A DNA stretch of 64,000 nt. Origin: an uncultured Muribaculaceae bacterium (GTDB lineage Bacteria > Bacteroidota > Bacteroidia > Bacteroidales > Muribaculaceae). The notes beneath the pieces are model-generated. The model did not search any database. It was not told the origin of the DNA and was given only the letters and a program-made list of their open reading frames with translations. The DNA lies in assembly GCA_910586975.1 (NCBI GenBank), contig CAJUKX010000009.1, positions 1 through 64,000 of the forward strand. The letters are read 5' to 3'. The translations under genes were made by a program, and so were the position numbers. Shown here in pieces: positions 43,957 through 53,298 of the stretch. Each line of letters starts with the position of its first letter. The first letter of the stretch is position 1.

Positions 43957-44964
43957 TCAACGGTTGTATATTCCGGCCTTGTATTTAGCGAGATTTTCGG
44001 GTTTTGTAAACCACTCGGCAGTACGGCGCAGGCCCTCTTCGAGCGATACCTGAGGACGCCAGTCGGTGATTGAACATATCAGGCTGTTGTCTCCACACAG
44101 TCGTCTCACCTCGCTGGCCGAGGGACGTAATCTTGCCGGATCAACCTCGAAGTCTACAGTTGCGTTCATTACACGTGCAATTGTAGCCAAAGTATCGGCC
44201 ATAGAGATTTCAGTGCCGGTTGCTATGTTGATTTCCTTGCCTTCAATATTTTCAGCATTTGCGAGGGCGATAAATCCGCGGCATGTATCCTCTACAAAAT
44301 TAAAATCTCGGGTTGGTGTAAGGTCTCCGACCTTGATGGTTCGCATACCCGAAGCTATCTGCGAAATTATGGTAGGTATTATAGCTCGTGCACTCTGGCG
44401 AGGGCCGTAAGTATTAAATGGTCTTGCCACCACGACCGGCAGTTCAAATGCGTTATAAAAACTCAATGCTATGGCATCAGCTCCGATTTTGGTAGCAGAA
44501 TACGGCGATTGCGGTTGACGGGGATGCGTCTCGGGAATAGGAACATATTGAGCGGTGCCATAAACTTCGCTTGTTGAAGTGACAATGAGTCGATCAATAC
44601 CCTCATCCCTTGCAGCCTGACACATGTTGAGTGTCCCCTTGATGTTGGTGTCCACGTAACTGTCGGGAGCCACATAGCTGTACGGAATGGCAATCAATGC
44701 AGCGAGATGAAAAACCGTGCCGCAACCCTTTATAAGCTCCCGGCAGAAATTGGCATCACGCACATCACCTGTTACGACCTCAAGTCTTGAGGCACATTCC
44801 GGACATTCATTCAATACGTCTTCAAGCCAGCCCCAGTTGTTAAAGGAATTATATTGTGCAAGGGCACGTACTTTATATCCGTCGCGCAACAACATCTGTG
44901 TCAGATGTGAGCCGATAAATCCGTCGGCGCCTGTCACACATACTGTTTTATTCTTATCTATCAT
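43957..44964 (-). CDS. legB: NAD-dependent 4,6-dehydratase of the LegB type
   Basis: A 335-residue short-chain dehydrogenase/reductase (VCVTGADGFIGSHL; catalytic YSATK in QSPYSATKIGAD). Features such as YNSFNNWGWLEDV and SYVDTNIKGTLNMCQAARDEG are those of LegB in the GDP-legionaminate path. The ATG at 44964 lies 1 bp after the preceding lipoprotein stop; a start six codons earlier would overlap it. The rest of the pathway (LegC, LegH, LegG, LegF) is not in the window. Confidence 0.87.
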   Translation of the reverse strand: MIDKNKTVCVTGADGFIGSHLTQMLLRDGYKVRALAQYNSFNNWGWLEDVLNECPECASRLEVVTGDVRDANFCRELIKGCGTVFHLAALIAIPYSYVAPDSYVDTNIKGTLNMCQAARDEGIDRLIVTSTSEVYGTAQYVPIPETHPRQPQSPYSATKIGADAIALSFYNAFELPVVVARPFNTYGPRQSARAIIPTIISQIASGMRTIKVGDLTPTRDFNFVEDTCRGFIALANAENIEGKEINIATGTEISMADTLATIARVMNATVDFEVDPARLRPSASEVRRLCGDNSLICSITDWRPQVSLEEGLRRTAEWFTKPENLAKYKAGIYNR

Positions 44965-44965
44965 A

Positions 44966-45424
44966 TCACCAAGTTTTTTCAAATTTATATATTATTCTGG
45001 AACCGGCGGCATCAGTCCACTCAAGACTGAACTTATCATCGGTCTGCGAGATTATGGTCATGTGCATGGGCTCGGCCGAGGTCATACCAAGCCATTCGGG
45101 AGCGGCATACAAACCTTCGCCCTGGCCGGTGGCATCGTCATGATGAGTGAAGTTGAATGTGAACTCATCCCCGTCTTGCTGCCATGTTCCATATCGTGAA
45201 ATATCTGTGTTATAATCATCAATATATGCCACAACCTGCACTATATTGTTTTGGAAAGCGAATGTTGTGGTCGACTGGAGGTTGCTGCTCTGTGGCTGAC
45301 CGTTGACTGAATATTCAGCCACACGCCACACTCCGAAAATCCAGCCTATATGGCCGTTGTTCTGACATGAGACGAACGAAAATAAAAACAATACCGACGC
45401 TATGTATAACAGATTCTTCCGCAT
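44966..45424 (-). CDS. Lipocalin-like lipoprotein
   Basis: A 152-residue lipoprotein, lipobox Cys20 (FSFVSC). The mature part begins GHIGWIFGVWRVAEYSVNG and is beta-rich with YGTWQQDGDEFTFNF, like Bacteroidetes lipocalin-domain proteins. Function unknown. It lies between a Wzi-like gene (5 bp apart) and legB (1 bp apart), so it is probably co-transcribed with the surface sugar genes. Confidence 0.8.
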   Translation of the reverse strand: MRKNLLYIASVLFLFSFVSCQNNGHIGWIFGVWRVAEYSVNGQPQSSNLQSTTTFAFQNNIVQVVAYIDDYNTDISRYGTWQQDGDEFTFNFTHHDDATGQGEGLYAAPEWLGMTSAEPMHMTIISQTDDKFSLEWTDAAGSRIIYKFEKTW

Positions 45425-45429
45425 AGTCT

Positions 45430-46965
45430 TTACTTTTTTAAATTAAGGCGACCGGTATAGCATATAGACAGCATCGTACCGAAATTATTACCTCTGAGAC
45501 GGCCGGCGTCGAACGCAACGGTAGCCTTTATTCTAAGTCCATCAGTTATAACCGACGCATCCCATGCCACATCGAGCATAGCCGAATTGTCAATCTTGCA
45601 GTATGCCTGCGGCTGACGCCCCATTCCCCATGCCTGTTGCCATGAGTATTTAAGGGTATAGTCGAATGTGCGGCCTACCGAACCGGTCATGGCCAGATGC
45701 AATCCTCGTGCGCAATTATGCAGGAATGCCGGATAGCCGTTGAGATTGTATATCGGAGATACAAGAAATGGTGTGGCTATTGCCATACCGTAGTTGGTAT
45801 ACGCGCAATACGTATCATTATTATAATTGTTGTCGCCTCCGGTAGCTTCGGTTGTTATTGTAGAGCCGGGAGCATCGGCCGGTGCGTAGTGTATGGGGCC
45901 GCTCTGATTGCGGAAATCAAGCCATTCAATGCAGGCTCCGTTTATAAACGAGCGTCGCGCCGAACGATAATAAAGCCCCCACAGTCCGTCAAGACCGTTG
46001 CGACGCCCTATTCCCGAACCGTCTTCCCAAGGCCACTGGGTGGCAAACTCAATTTCATCGCCCGATGGAAGGCGGTAGCGTGCTTTAAAATCCCACGAAC
46101 CAAGGGTGTTTCCTTCGTAAAAGCTGTTACCGTTGCCCTGAACAGGCAGAAACATTTTGAATACATCCTTAATCTTGAATCCGCGATGCTCGTGCTTGTA
46201 TTCAACACCCTGCTTGTAATACGTGGATGTACCGCCAAACTGGCCGGCGGTCTGCATACCTACGGTTACAGAAAATGGCTTGGTGGGCTTGGTGCGGAAG
46301 TAACAGCGTTTATATGTATAATATACATCACTTGTGGTAAGCCATGTGTAGTAATTATATTGTTTTTCCTTAAAACCGTCGTCAGTAAAACGGCCATAGT
46401 CTATCACACCGTCAATCTGCACCCATCCGTTGGTGAACGGTATGTCCTGAAAATCGTTGAAACCCAGACTTACCCCCGGTATGCCGCGCGCATTACCGCT
46501 GCGTGTGAGGTCGCCACTGCTCAACGACTCGTCAAGCAAAGCCGAATGCGGCTGCTCCTGCCCTACCCTCAGGCGTATACTGCGATATTCCAGCTCTCCG
46601 TAGAGTTGCTGAATCCACGCAGCCGACGGCCTGTTGGAGCGTGAGGTCCATTCATTGGCAGATGCATCCCAAAGGGAATAGTCATTTGAGGATGAATAGC
46701 CGGCAATTACTTCAAGCCCCACTCCCCATCTGAAACGTCGGGCAGTATCGGGCTTTATAGCTGCATTCACATCAAGCAAAAGTTGGTCTTTACGCACATA
46801 TTTACCTCCGTTCATTGAGCCGATAAAATATGGCGCAAAATCACCCGAAGCGGCTACGCCGGCAACAGACGCCTCATAATCAATCGGTTCAACGGCCTGT
46901 ATCACAGCCGGAAAACTTGTAGCGAGCGCAGCAACTAAAGCAATCTTTTTAAAATTTATATCCAC
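45430..46965 (-). CDS. Wzi-like capsule assembly outer-membrane protein
   Basis: A 511-residue protein with a signal peptide (cleavage near VIQAVEP) and a predicted outer-membrane barrel matching the capsule assembly protein Wzi family (WIQQLYGELEYRSIRLRVGQEQ, GIPGVSLGFNDFQDIPFTNGW). In E. coli Wzi anchors capsule to the cell surface. It is the first gene of the run with the lipocalin and leg genes; a minus-strand TATTTTTGCG box precedes it. Confidence 0.88.
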   Translation of the reverse strand: MDINFKKIALVAALATSFPAVIQAVEPIDYEASVAGVAASGDFAPYFIGSMNGGKYVRKDQLLLDVNAAIKPDTARRFRWGVGLEVIAGYSSSNDYSLWDASANEWTSRSNRPSAAWIQQLYGELEYRSIRLRVGQEQPHSALLDESLSSGDLTRSGNARGIPGVSLGFNDFQDIPFTNGWVQIDGVIDYGRFTDDGFKEKQYNYYTWLTTSDVYYTYKRCYFRTKPTKPFSVTVGMQTAGQFGGTSTYYKQGVEYKHEHRGFKIKDVFKMFLPVQGNGNSFYEGNTLGSWDFKARYRLPSGDEIEFATQWPWEDGSGIGRRNGLDGLWGLYYRSARRSFINGACIEWLDFRNQSGPIHYAPADAPGSTITTEATGGDNNYNNDTYCAYTNYGMAIATPFLVSPIYNLNGYPAFLHNCARGLHLAMTGSVGRTFDYTLKYSWQQAWGMGRQPQAYCKIDNSAMLDVAWDASVITDGLRIKATVAFDAGRLRGNNFGTMLSICYTGRLNLKK

Positions 46966-47019
46966 GGCGCAAAAATACGAAATTAGTTCGGGTATCGGAT
47001 CAACTTTTGTATTGAGTCA

Positions 47020-47655
47020 TCAGTCTACATGAATAACATAGTCAGACTTGCGGGGAGCGGCTACGGGTGAATCACCATCGGTATAACCGATGATGCAATT
47101 TCCTATACCTTCATAGTCACCTTCCACGCCCCACTGACGCAATAGTGCTTTACCCTCGGGAGTATCAAATACTTCTTTAGCCCGGTGAATCCAACAGCTG
47201 CCCAGGCCCACAGCATGAGCGGCATTGAGCAGATTGCCCATGACAAGGCTGCCGTCGTAAAGATATGTAGGAACACTGCGGTCGGCAAGTACTACAAAAA
47301 CCACTGGAGCACCGTAGAATGGGTCCTTATCCATTCCCATGACAGCGGCATTCATCTCTGAGAGTTTGTCGCGTGTAGCTTTATCGGTCACGGCCACAAT
47401 AACAGGCGACTGCTTGCCCATACCTGTAGGGGCGTATGTGCCGGCTTCAAGAACACGGTCGAGTATTTCGCGGTCGGGCAATGAATCCTTGTAATGACGT
47501 ATCGAACGGCGTGTTTTCAGCACCTCAAGAGCTTCCTTATTATCCATTGTACCAATATTTTCTGAAACCTCTGCATTGTTGTCCTTTGAACAAGAACCGA
47601 GGGCGAGCATGGCTGTAGCCATGAGCGTTAAAATAAATTTCTTTTGAATAAACAT
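47020..47655 (-). CDS. Nitroreductase family protein with a lipoprotein signal
   Basis: A 211-residue FMN reductase-like protein (VLKTRRSIRHYKDSLPDREI; AGTYAPTGMGKQSPVI; AVGLGSCWIHRAKEVF). Unusually, it begins with a lipoprotein signal, LMATAMLALGSC (Cys22), so the enzyme would be outside the cytoplasm, where FMN is normally attached covalently or absent. Substrate unknown. Compare the cytoplasmic nitroreductase at 23866. Confidence 0.87.
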   Translation of the reverse strand: MFIQKKFILTLMATAMLALGSCSKDNNAEVSENIGTMDNKEALEVLKTRRSIRHYKDSLPDREILDRVLEAGTYAPTGMGKQSPVIVAVTDKATRDKLSEMNAAVMGMDKDPFYGAPVVFVVLADRSVPTYLYDGSLVMGNLLNAAHAVGLGSCWIHRAKEVFDTPEGKALLRQWGVEGDYEGIGNCIIGYTDGDSPVAAPRKSDYVIHVD

Positions 47656-47689
47656 ACTTGATTTATACTATATATATCGGGCTTGCCTG

Positions 47690-48088
47690 TCAGGCTATAC
47701 CGAGCAATTCTATTTCGAAAATCAATGTTGAACCTCCGGGGATTCCCGGCTGATTGAAACGGCCATAGGCCTTTTCGGCAGGAATATAAATCTCCCACTT
47801 ATCGCCTATATGCATGTGCTGCAATGCGATTATCCAACCGGGGATAAGGTCGCGGAGCCTGAATGCCGGAGCCACTCCACCTCGGCTTGAATCGAAGGTC
47901 TTGCCATTGATTGTCTTGCCGGTATAGTGAACTGTTACCACACTGCCGCGATCGGGATGTCGTGAGTCTTTTGAACCGGATTTTATGACTTTATAATAAA
48001 TTCCGCCATCTATTGCCACCACTCCCGGCTCTTTGGCCTTAGCCTCAAGCCATTGTTTGTTTTTCTGTACGTATTCCGGTTTTGCCAT
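47690..48088 (-). CDS. FKBP-type peptidyl-prolyl isomerase
   Basis: A 132-residue FKBP domain without signal peptide. GSVVTVHYTGKTINGKTFDSS, then LRDLIPGWIIALQHMHIGDKWEIYIP, AYG and IPGGSTLIFEIELL. It probably acts in cytoplasmic folding. A TTAACTTTG box lies 20-30 bp upstream on the minus strand, and a terminator of the HtrA gene precedes it. Confidence 0.93.
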   Translation of the reverse strand: MAKPEYVQKNKQWLEAKAKEPGVVAIDGGIYYKVIKSGSKDSRHPDRGSVVTVHYTGKTINGKTFDSSRGGVAPAFRLRDLIPGWIIALQHMHIGDKWEIYIPAEKAYGRFNQPGIPGGSTLIFEIELLGIA

Positions 48089-48149
48089 ATCTATAAATTA
48101 TACAAAACAAAGTTAATGAAATTATCATGAATTACCAAACAAGCTCAAA

Positions 48150-48185
48150 AAAAATCTCCCGCAAGTTCAACTGCGGGAGATTTTT
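48150..48185. terminator. Terminator after the HtrA gene
   Basis: A perfect 14-bp stem (AAAAATCTCCCGCA with TGCGGGAGATTTTT) around an 8-nt loop, with A/T runs for both directions. Confidence 0.88.
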
Positions 48186-48216
48186 AGGACAATAGACAGG
48201 GAGAGGAAAATGAGAA

Positions 48217-49731
48217 TTAATCGAGTGGCACAGCGTAATACGATGTTTTGCCTGATGGATAAATTCCCGATATGAACATTACCTTTTCACCTTCGCCGGG
48301 TGTAAGTTCGCGCAAAGAAGTAAAGATTGATTCAACTTCTTCAGGTGATTTTATTTTCATACCGTTGATTGAAGTGATGATGAAGCCGTCATTTATACCT
48401 GCCTGCGAGAAGCGGCCTTTGCCGGTGATGCTGACTTGTACACCACGGTTTATCTCAAGCTTTTTGAGCAGTTCTGTGTCAGCAGCCTTGAATTCGGCTC
48501 CAAGTACTGCCGCCATTGTCTCGGGCAGAGTTACCGAGGTATTACCTTCGCGATTGCGCAATGTAACACTGATCTGAACGGGCTTGCCGTCGCGCACAAT
48601 GGTTAGTTTGAGCTTGTCGCCCGGGCTATGACCGGCAATAATCTCCTGCATGCGGGCACCGTTGACTACCTGTATTCCATCAATATGTGTTATGACATCG
48701 CCCTTTTCAACACCGGCCTCCATAGCTGCTGAACGAGGTTGAACCTCAGCTACATATATACCGCGAGTAGCACCCTTGATACCCTCTTTTGAGATAAATT
48801 CGGGAGTAAGTTCCACGAACTGTACACCGAGAATAGCTCTCTGCACCGTGCCGAATTGCTTAAGGTCGCCCACTACTTTGTTTACAATTGATGTGGGTAT
48901 GGCAAATGAGCACCCGGCGTATGTACCGGTCTGCGAGTATATGGCTGTGTTTATACCTACAAGTTCACCGCGAAGGTTGACAAGGGCACCGCCCGAGTTA
49001 CCGCGGTTTACGGCAGCATCAGTCTGGATGTAAGCCTCAATACCGCCGTTGCCCGGAGTCTGGGTCATTGACGATATGTTTCGGGCCTTGGCGCTTACTA
49101 TACCCGAGGTAACGGTGGAAGTGAAGCCAAAAGGATTACCCACGGCAAGCACCCACTCGCCTACGTGCAGATTCTCGCTGTCGCCCATGGGAATCACATG
49201 CAGGTCGGGAGCATCAATCTTGATGAGTGCGAGGTCGGTTACGGGGTCTGCACCTATGATGGTGGCTGTGAAGTTACGGTTGTCATTGAGTGTTACCTCA
49301 AGACGCTCGGCACCGTCTATCACGTGGTTGTTTGTTACTATGTATCCGTCTTCAGAAATAATGACACCTGAACCGAGGCCGGTCTGCTGTTGAGGAATTT
49401 CTTCCTCTTCCTGAGGTTGCTGACGCTGTCCTCTCGGAGATGAAGGCACACCGAAGAAGTACTGGAAGAACGGATCGTCAAACGGATCCATGCCTCCCTG
49501 CGAACCGTAGCTGCCGTAAGACCGGCGACGCGACGGTGTGGCAAAGCTCTTTACCGACACTACGCCGTTTACAGTAGACTCGGCGGCGTTTATGAAATCT
49601 TGTTGAGATATGGTTGTTGCAGGTACCGAAACGGATTCTTGGGCCGGAGAATTTGCTGCTCCGGCATTATTGCTGCAGGCTGTCAAAGTTGCAGCCAAAG
49701 CAAGCGGTAGGAGAAATAGTTGCTTTTTCAT
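48217..49731 (-). CDS. degP: HtrA/DegP-type periplasmic serine protease
   Basis: A 504-residue Do-family chaperone-protease of the envelope. Signal/lipobox region with TACSN (Cys19); catalytic His in TNNHVIDG, Asp in DLALIKI, Ser in NRGNSGGAL; two PDZ domains (about 300-390 and 420-500). Degrades misfolded periplasmic proteins. A TATTTTTGCA box lies upstream on the minus strand (about 49784). Confidence 0.94.
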   Translation of the reverse strand: MKKQLFLLPLALAATLTACSNNAGAANSPAQESVSVPATTISQQDFINAAESTVNGVVSVKSFATPSRRRSYGSYGSQGGMDPFDDPFFQYFFGVPSSPRGQRQQPQEEEEIPQQQTGLGSGVIISEDGYIVTNNHVIDGAERLEVTLNDNRNFTATIIGADPVTDLALIKIDAPDLHVIPMGDSENLHVGEWVLAVGNPFGFTSTVTSGIVSAKARNISSMTQTPGNGGIEAYIQTDAAVNRGNSGGALVNLRGELVGINTAIYSQTGTYAGCSFAIPTSIVNKVVGDLKQFGTVQRAILGVQFVELTPEFISKEGIKGATRGIYVAEVQPRSAAMEAGVEKGDVITHIDGIQVVNGARMQEIIAGHSPGDKLKLTIVRDGKPVQISVTLRNREGNTSVTLPETMAAVLGAEFKAADTELLKKLEINRGVQVSITGKGRFSQAGINDGFIITSINGMKIKSPEEVESIFTSLRELTPGEGEKVMFISGIYPSGKTSYYAVPLD

Positions 49732-49905
49732 ATTAAGATGTGTATCTATATATTGTTAGTTGCATGATTATGATGAATAACGATGCAAAAATATAGCCAA
49801 ATCTCCAATCGCCTGCTTACAAATGGGTTAATAAGCTTTAAATTTAACCGTAATTTACACAGGGGCTTTCAAGTTAACTTAATTTTACTTAACCCTGCAT
49901 TATGT

Positions 49906-51192
49906 TCATATTCCGCATGTCACCACACGCAATGCGTCAGGATTCAGATACTTTTCTGCCATTTCTGAAATCATTGATGATGACAATTTGTCAAGCACCG
50001 ACAATTGCGATGTGAAATAGTTGTCGGGGGTAGCAACTCGCAACTTTGTTATGTAGTGGTCGAGGACTCCGAAAGAAGAATCGGCCGATGCCGCGAGCTG
50101 GCTCCATGCGTACTGCCTCAGGCGATACAGTTCGTCACCTGTGGGTGGCTCGGTAACGAGTTTTCTGATTTCCTTTACAGATTCCTCTATAAGCTGATCC
50201 ACACAGTCTTCGGCACATTGTGCGCTGATTTCCATATAAGCTCCTTCCTGTGAACCGAGCAGCGATGCACTTATTCCGTATGTAAGACCTTTCTCCTCGC
50301 GTATGTTGTGCATGAGCCTTGAACCGAAATACCCGCCCAAAGCCATTATTGTAAAACGAAGCGCTATATAGTCGGGATTATCTCGTCCGATAACCGGCAG
50401 GGTCATTGCCACTGCCGACTGCTTTGACTGTGGCATTTCTATATGTATGCGGCCTTCTGAATTTTCCGGTTCAAAAGGATGTATGGTGACGGGACGCTCG
50501 TTTCCGCAATCAAGGCCGGCCACAAAGTCGCGTATCAAAGAGACGTTGCGCTGGCCAAGGGCACCACCGACAAAAACATGAATCACTGACTGTTTCATCC
50601 TGTCATACAACTTAAGCAGCCTGTCGGGTGTGACAGCCTCAAATTCGTCGGGAAGAATGAGTGAGGATGCAGGGTGATTATGACCTTGAACAAGTCGGCG
50701 TGCTTTATTTACTGCCTGAAACGACACTCGCCCCATCTCAACAGCTCTTGCAGCTGAGAGTTTGCGGGCCACAGCTCCGGCATTCCGCTCGTTGAATTCG
50801 GCCTCGGATATGATGGACCTGACTACAGGCAGCAAATCGGGCAGCTTGGAGTTAAGGGCGATAAGCTCGAGCGACACAAGGTGGTTTTCTGCACGTGAAG
50901 CAATCCTGGCTCCATTAAAATCTATGATATCTGCAATGGCATCATCGCTCAACGAGCGAGTCTGCTCCCTGAAAGTCTGAGCCATTATAGCCATCGCAGC
51001 CTTATCATCTGTATCAAGCAAACCACCCTCCCAAAACATAGCCATCCTCGACACGGGTTGTTCACCCATATCTACATAATGGAATTCTATGCCGTTTGGC
51101 AGCACCTCCTTGTCTTCTGAGGGAATGTTTATTTCAGTGAACGATGTTACAGGGGGCGGAGTAAGGCGGTCGGGGTGTATAATTTCAGTCAT
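49906..51192 (-). CDS. M16 peptidase-fold protein lacking the zinc motif
   Basis: A 428-residue M16 (pitrilysin/insulinase) fold protein (VFVGGALGQRNVSLIRDF; YFGSRLMHNIREEKGLTYGI). The HxxEH zinc motif expected near residue 60 is absent; the corresponding stretch reads IMAQTFREQTRS. It is therefore probably a non-catalytic partner or scaffold of M16 complexes. It overlaps kdsB by 8 bp at the end of an operon. Confidence 0.85.
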   Translation of the reverse strand: MTEIIHPDRLTPPPVTSFTEINIPSEDKEVLPNGIEFHYVDMGEQPVSRMAMFWEGGLLDTDDKAAMAIMAQTFREQTRSLSDDAIADIIDFNGARIASRAENHLVSLELIALNSKLPDLLPVVRSIISEAEFNERNAGAVARKLSAARAVEMGRVSFQAVNKARRLVQGHNHPASSLILPDEFEAVTPDRLLKLYDRMKQSVIHVFVGGALGQRNVSLIRDFVAGLDCGNERPVTIHPFEPENSEGRIHIEMPQSKQSAVAMTLPVIGRDNPDYIALRFTIMALGGYFGSRLMHNIREEKGLTYGISASLLGSQEGAYMEISAQCAEDCVDQLIEESVKEIRKLVTEPPTGDELYRLRQYAWSQLAASADSSFGVLDHYITKLRVATPDNYFTSQLSVLDKLSSSMISEMAEKYLNPDALRVVTCGI

Positions 51193-51946
51193 GCTTTTTG
51201 AGTTTTAAGAGCTGAATAGCTTTTTGCAGGTCGGCGGGGGTGTCTATTCCTATTGTAGGACATTCGGTAATTGCAGTCCTGATCTTGTAGCCGGCCGACA
51301 GCCATCTGAGCTGTTCAAGGCTCTCGGCTATTTCGAGTGGCGACTGAGGTATTTTCACAATATCGGCAAGTACAGCTGCCTTGAATGCGTATATGCCTAC
51401 ATGAGTAAAATATTGAGTCTTTAAGGGCCATAGATTCATATCGCTCTCAGAGCGCAGATAGGGAATCACCGAGCGCGAGAAATACAGCGCGTTTCCATTA
51501 TCATCCCTTACCACCTTGGGCGTGTTGGGATTTTTAAGAGCCTCGATACCAAGTGAGCTGTCAAAAGGCCTTACGAGTGTGGCGATATCTACATCAGGGT
51601 CTTCAAAACAAGATTTCAGAGCTTCAATCTGGCTCGGGTCGATGAAGGGTTCATCACCTTGTATATTTATAACGATATCGGCATCGGAGCATACGTTGAC
51701 ATAGGCCTCGTGGCAGCGGTCGGTACCGCTGCGATGAGCCTCGGATGTCATCACCGCTTTTCCTCCAAATTTCTCAACAGCTTCGAAAATACGCACATCA
51801 TCGGTGGCTACAACTGCATCATCAAGAGCCTTTGATACCTGTGTATACACACGTTCTATCACAGTCTTATCGCCAAGCATGGCCAGCGGCTTGCCGGGGA
51901 AACGTGTTGAAGCATATCTTGCCGGTATGATACCTATAAATTTCAT
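51185..51946 (-). CDS. kdsB: CMP-KDO synthetase
   Basis: A 253-residue 3-deoxy-manno-octulosonate cytidylyltransferase that activates KDO for lipopolysaccharide. IIPARYASTRFPGKPLAML, VIERVYTQVSKA, and NIQGDEPFIDP match the family. It lies 5 bp from the NfeD gene. Confidence 0.94.
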   Translation of the reverse strand: MKFIGIIPARYASTRFPGKPLAMLGDKTVIERVYTQVSKALDDAVVATDDVRIFEAVEKFGGKAVMTSEAHRSGTDRCHEAYVNVCSDADIVINIQGDEPFIDPSQIEALKSCFEDPDVDIATLVRPFDSSLGIEALKNPNTPKVVRDDNGNALYFSRSVIPYLRSESDMNLWPLKTQYFTHVGIYAFKAAVLADIVKIPQSPLEIAESLEQLRWLSAGYKIRTAITECPTIGIDTPADLQKAIQLLKLKKHD

Positions 51947-51951
51947 TATTT

Positions 51952-53298
51952 TTATTTCAACTTTAAGGGTTCTACATATATCTGAGCGGCCTCGTAGCGC
52001 ACTATCCTCACCTGAGAATGGCGATGGATAAACTCGCCCGTAGAGGTGGCATCGTATACTTTGTCTTTATAAAGTACCTTGCCTGCGGGGCGAAGGTCGG
52101 TCATAGCTTTGGCCTCTTTGCCAATAAGGCTCTCGGGAGACATGTCAACGCCAACAAATCCATCCTTATCGCTCAATTGAGTTGTAAGAGCTGCGATGCG
52201 TTGAAGCTTTTTAGGCCCGTATTTTGACGTAAGGAAAAGTACTGCGATGATGGCAAGCAGTGCTCCGGTAATCAAGGTGAATACAGGAGCCCAAATCATA
52301 TCCATTTCTATATTATTAAATGAGTCATAATGAATCATGGCTCCCAATAATGAGAATATTATACAGATTATACCAACCACTCCGGCTACTCCGAAGCCTG
52401 GAATTACAAATATCTCAAGTGCAAGCGCCACTATACCTATCAGGAACAATATCACTACCCACGGAGCAAGTGTTCCGCCTACAACCATAGGCATGAAATA
52501 CAGCACAGCGGCCACAACGGATACTGCCCCGGCAAAGCCCATACCGGCTGTGTGCATTTCCATATACAGACCTCCGAGAATCAACATTATGAGAATGGCT
52601 CTTACGCCGGTAGATGCAAAGAATCCCATGAGACGATCGGTAAATGTAGGCTCGAAAACCGTGATTTCAGCATCGGGCATATCAAGGCGGTCGAGTATTT
52701 CGCGCGGAGATTCGGCTATGCCGTCAATCAATCCCAGCTGCAGAGCCTCGTCGGTTGTATATGAAACGGCTTTATCCGGATTCACCATATCGGCTGCTAT
52801 ATCAGGATTGCGGCGCCATACAGGTACTGAATCGCCCTCTTTTATATATTTGCCATGAGCGGCAGCTGTAGAACGCATCACGGTGCTCCAATAGCTCTGA
52901 TATTTCACCGGCATAGGCTCGCCCTGGCCATTAACAACCGTAGCAGCTCCGATACTCGACCCCGGAGCCATGAATGCAGAATCACACGACAGGGCTATCA
53001 AAGCGCCGGCCGATGCCGCATTGTGATCAATGAATGCCACAGTAGGCACTTCTGATTTCATCAGTGCCGTACGGATTGAATCGGCCATATCCACCGCTCC
53101 ACCGTATGTATTCAGCTTGATAAGGAGAAGATTGAATGGCGGCTCGGCATCACGAATGTCCTGCATGGCACGTGAGATGTTTCGCCATGCCGTAGCATCA
53201 ATTTCTTCATTAATATCTACCATCAGCACCCTCTGAGACCATGCAGAGATGACGAATGCAGATAAAACCCAAAGTATAAACAGCCTAATCCGTTGCAT
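51952..53298 (-). CDS. NfeD-type membrane-bound ClpP-class protease
   Basis: A 448-residue protein. A signal anchor is followed by a ClpP-class serine protease domain (INTYGGAVDMADSI-like block; Ser in AASAGALIALSC), then four or five membrane helices (about 240-370) and a C-terminal OB-fold NfeD domain (LIGKEAKAMTDLRPAGKV). The ATG at 53298 overlaps the preceding gene by 14 bp. Such proteins act in membrane quality control with stomatins. Confidence 0.9.
   Translation of the reverse strand: MQRIRLFILWVLSAFVISAWSQRVLMVDINEEIDATAWRNISRAMQDIRDAEPPFNLLLIKLNTYGGAVDMADSIRTALMKSEVPTVAFIDHNAASAGALIALSCDSAFMAPGSSIGAATVVNGQGEPMPVKYQSYWSTVMRSTAAAHGKYIKEGDSVPVWRRNPDIAADMVNPDKAVSYTTDEALQLGLIDGIAESPREILDRLDMPDAEITVFEPTFTDRLMGFFASTGVRAILIMLILGGLYMEMHTAGMGFAGAVSVVAAVLYFMPMVVGGTLAPWVVILFLIGIVALALEIFVIPGFGVAGVVGIICIIFSLLGAMIHYDSFNNIEMDMIWAPVFTLITGALLAIIAVLFLTSKYGPKKLQRIAALTTQLSDKDGFVGVDMSPESLIGKEAKAMTDLRPAGKVLYKDKVYDATSTGEFIHRHSQVRIVRYEAAQIYVEPLKLK

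Noticed and set aside
45697..46644. 315-codon plus-strand frame opposite the Wzi-like gene
   Set aside because: The minus strand encodes a clear Wzi-type barrel; the antisense frame has no recognisable domain or start context.
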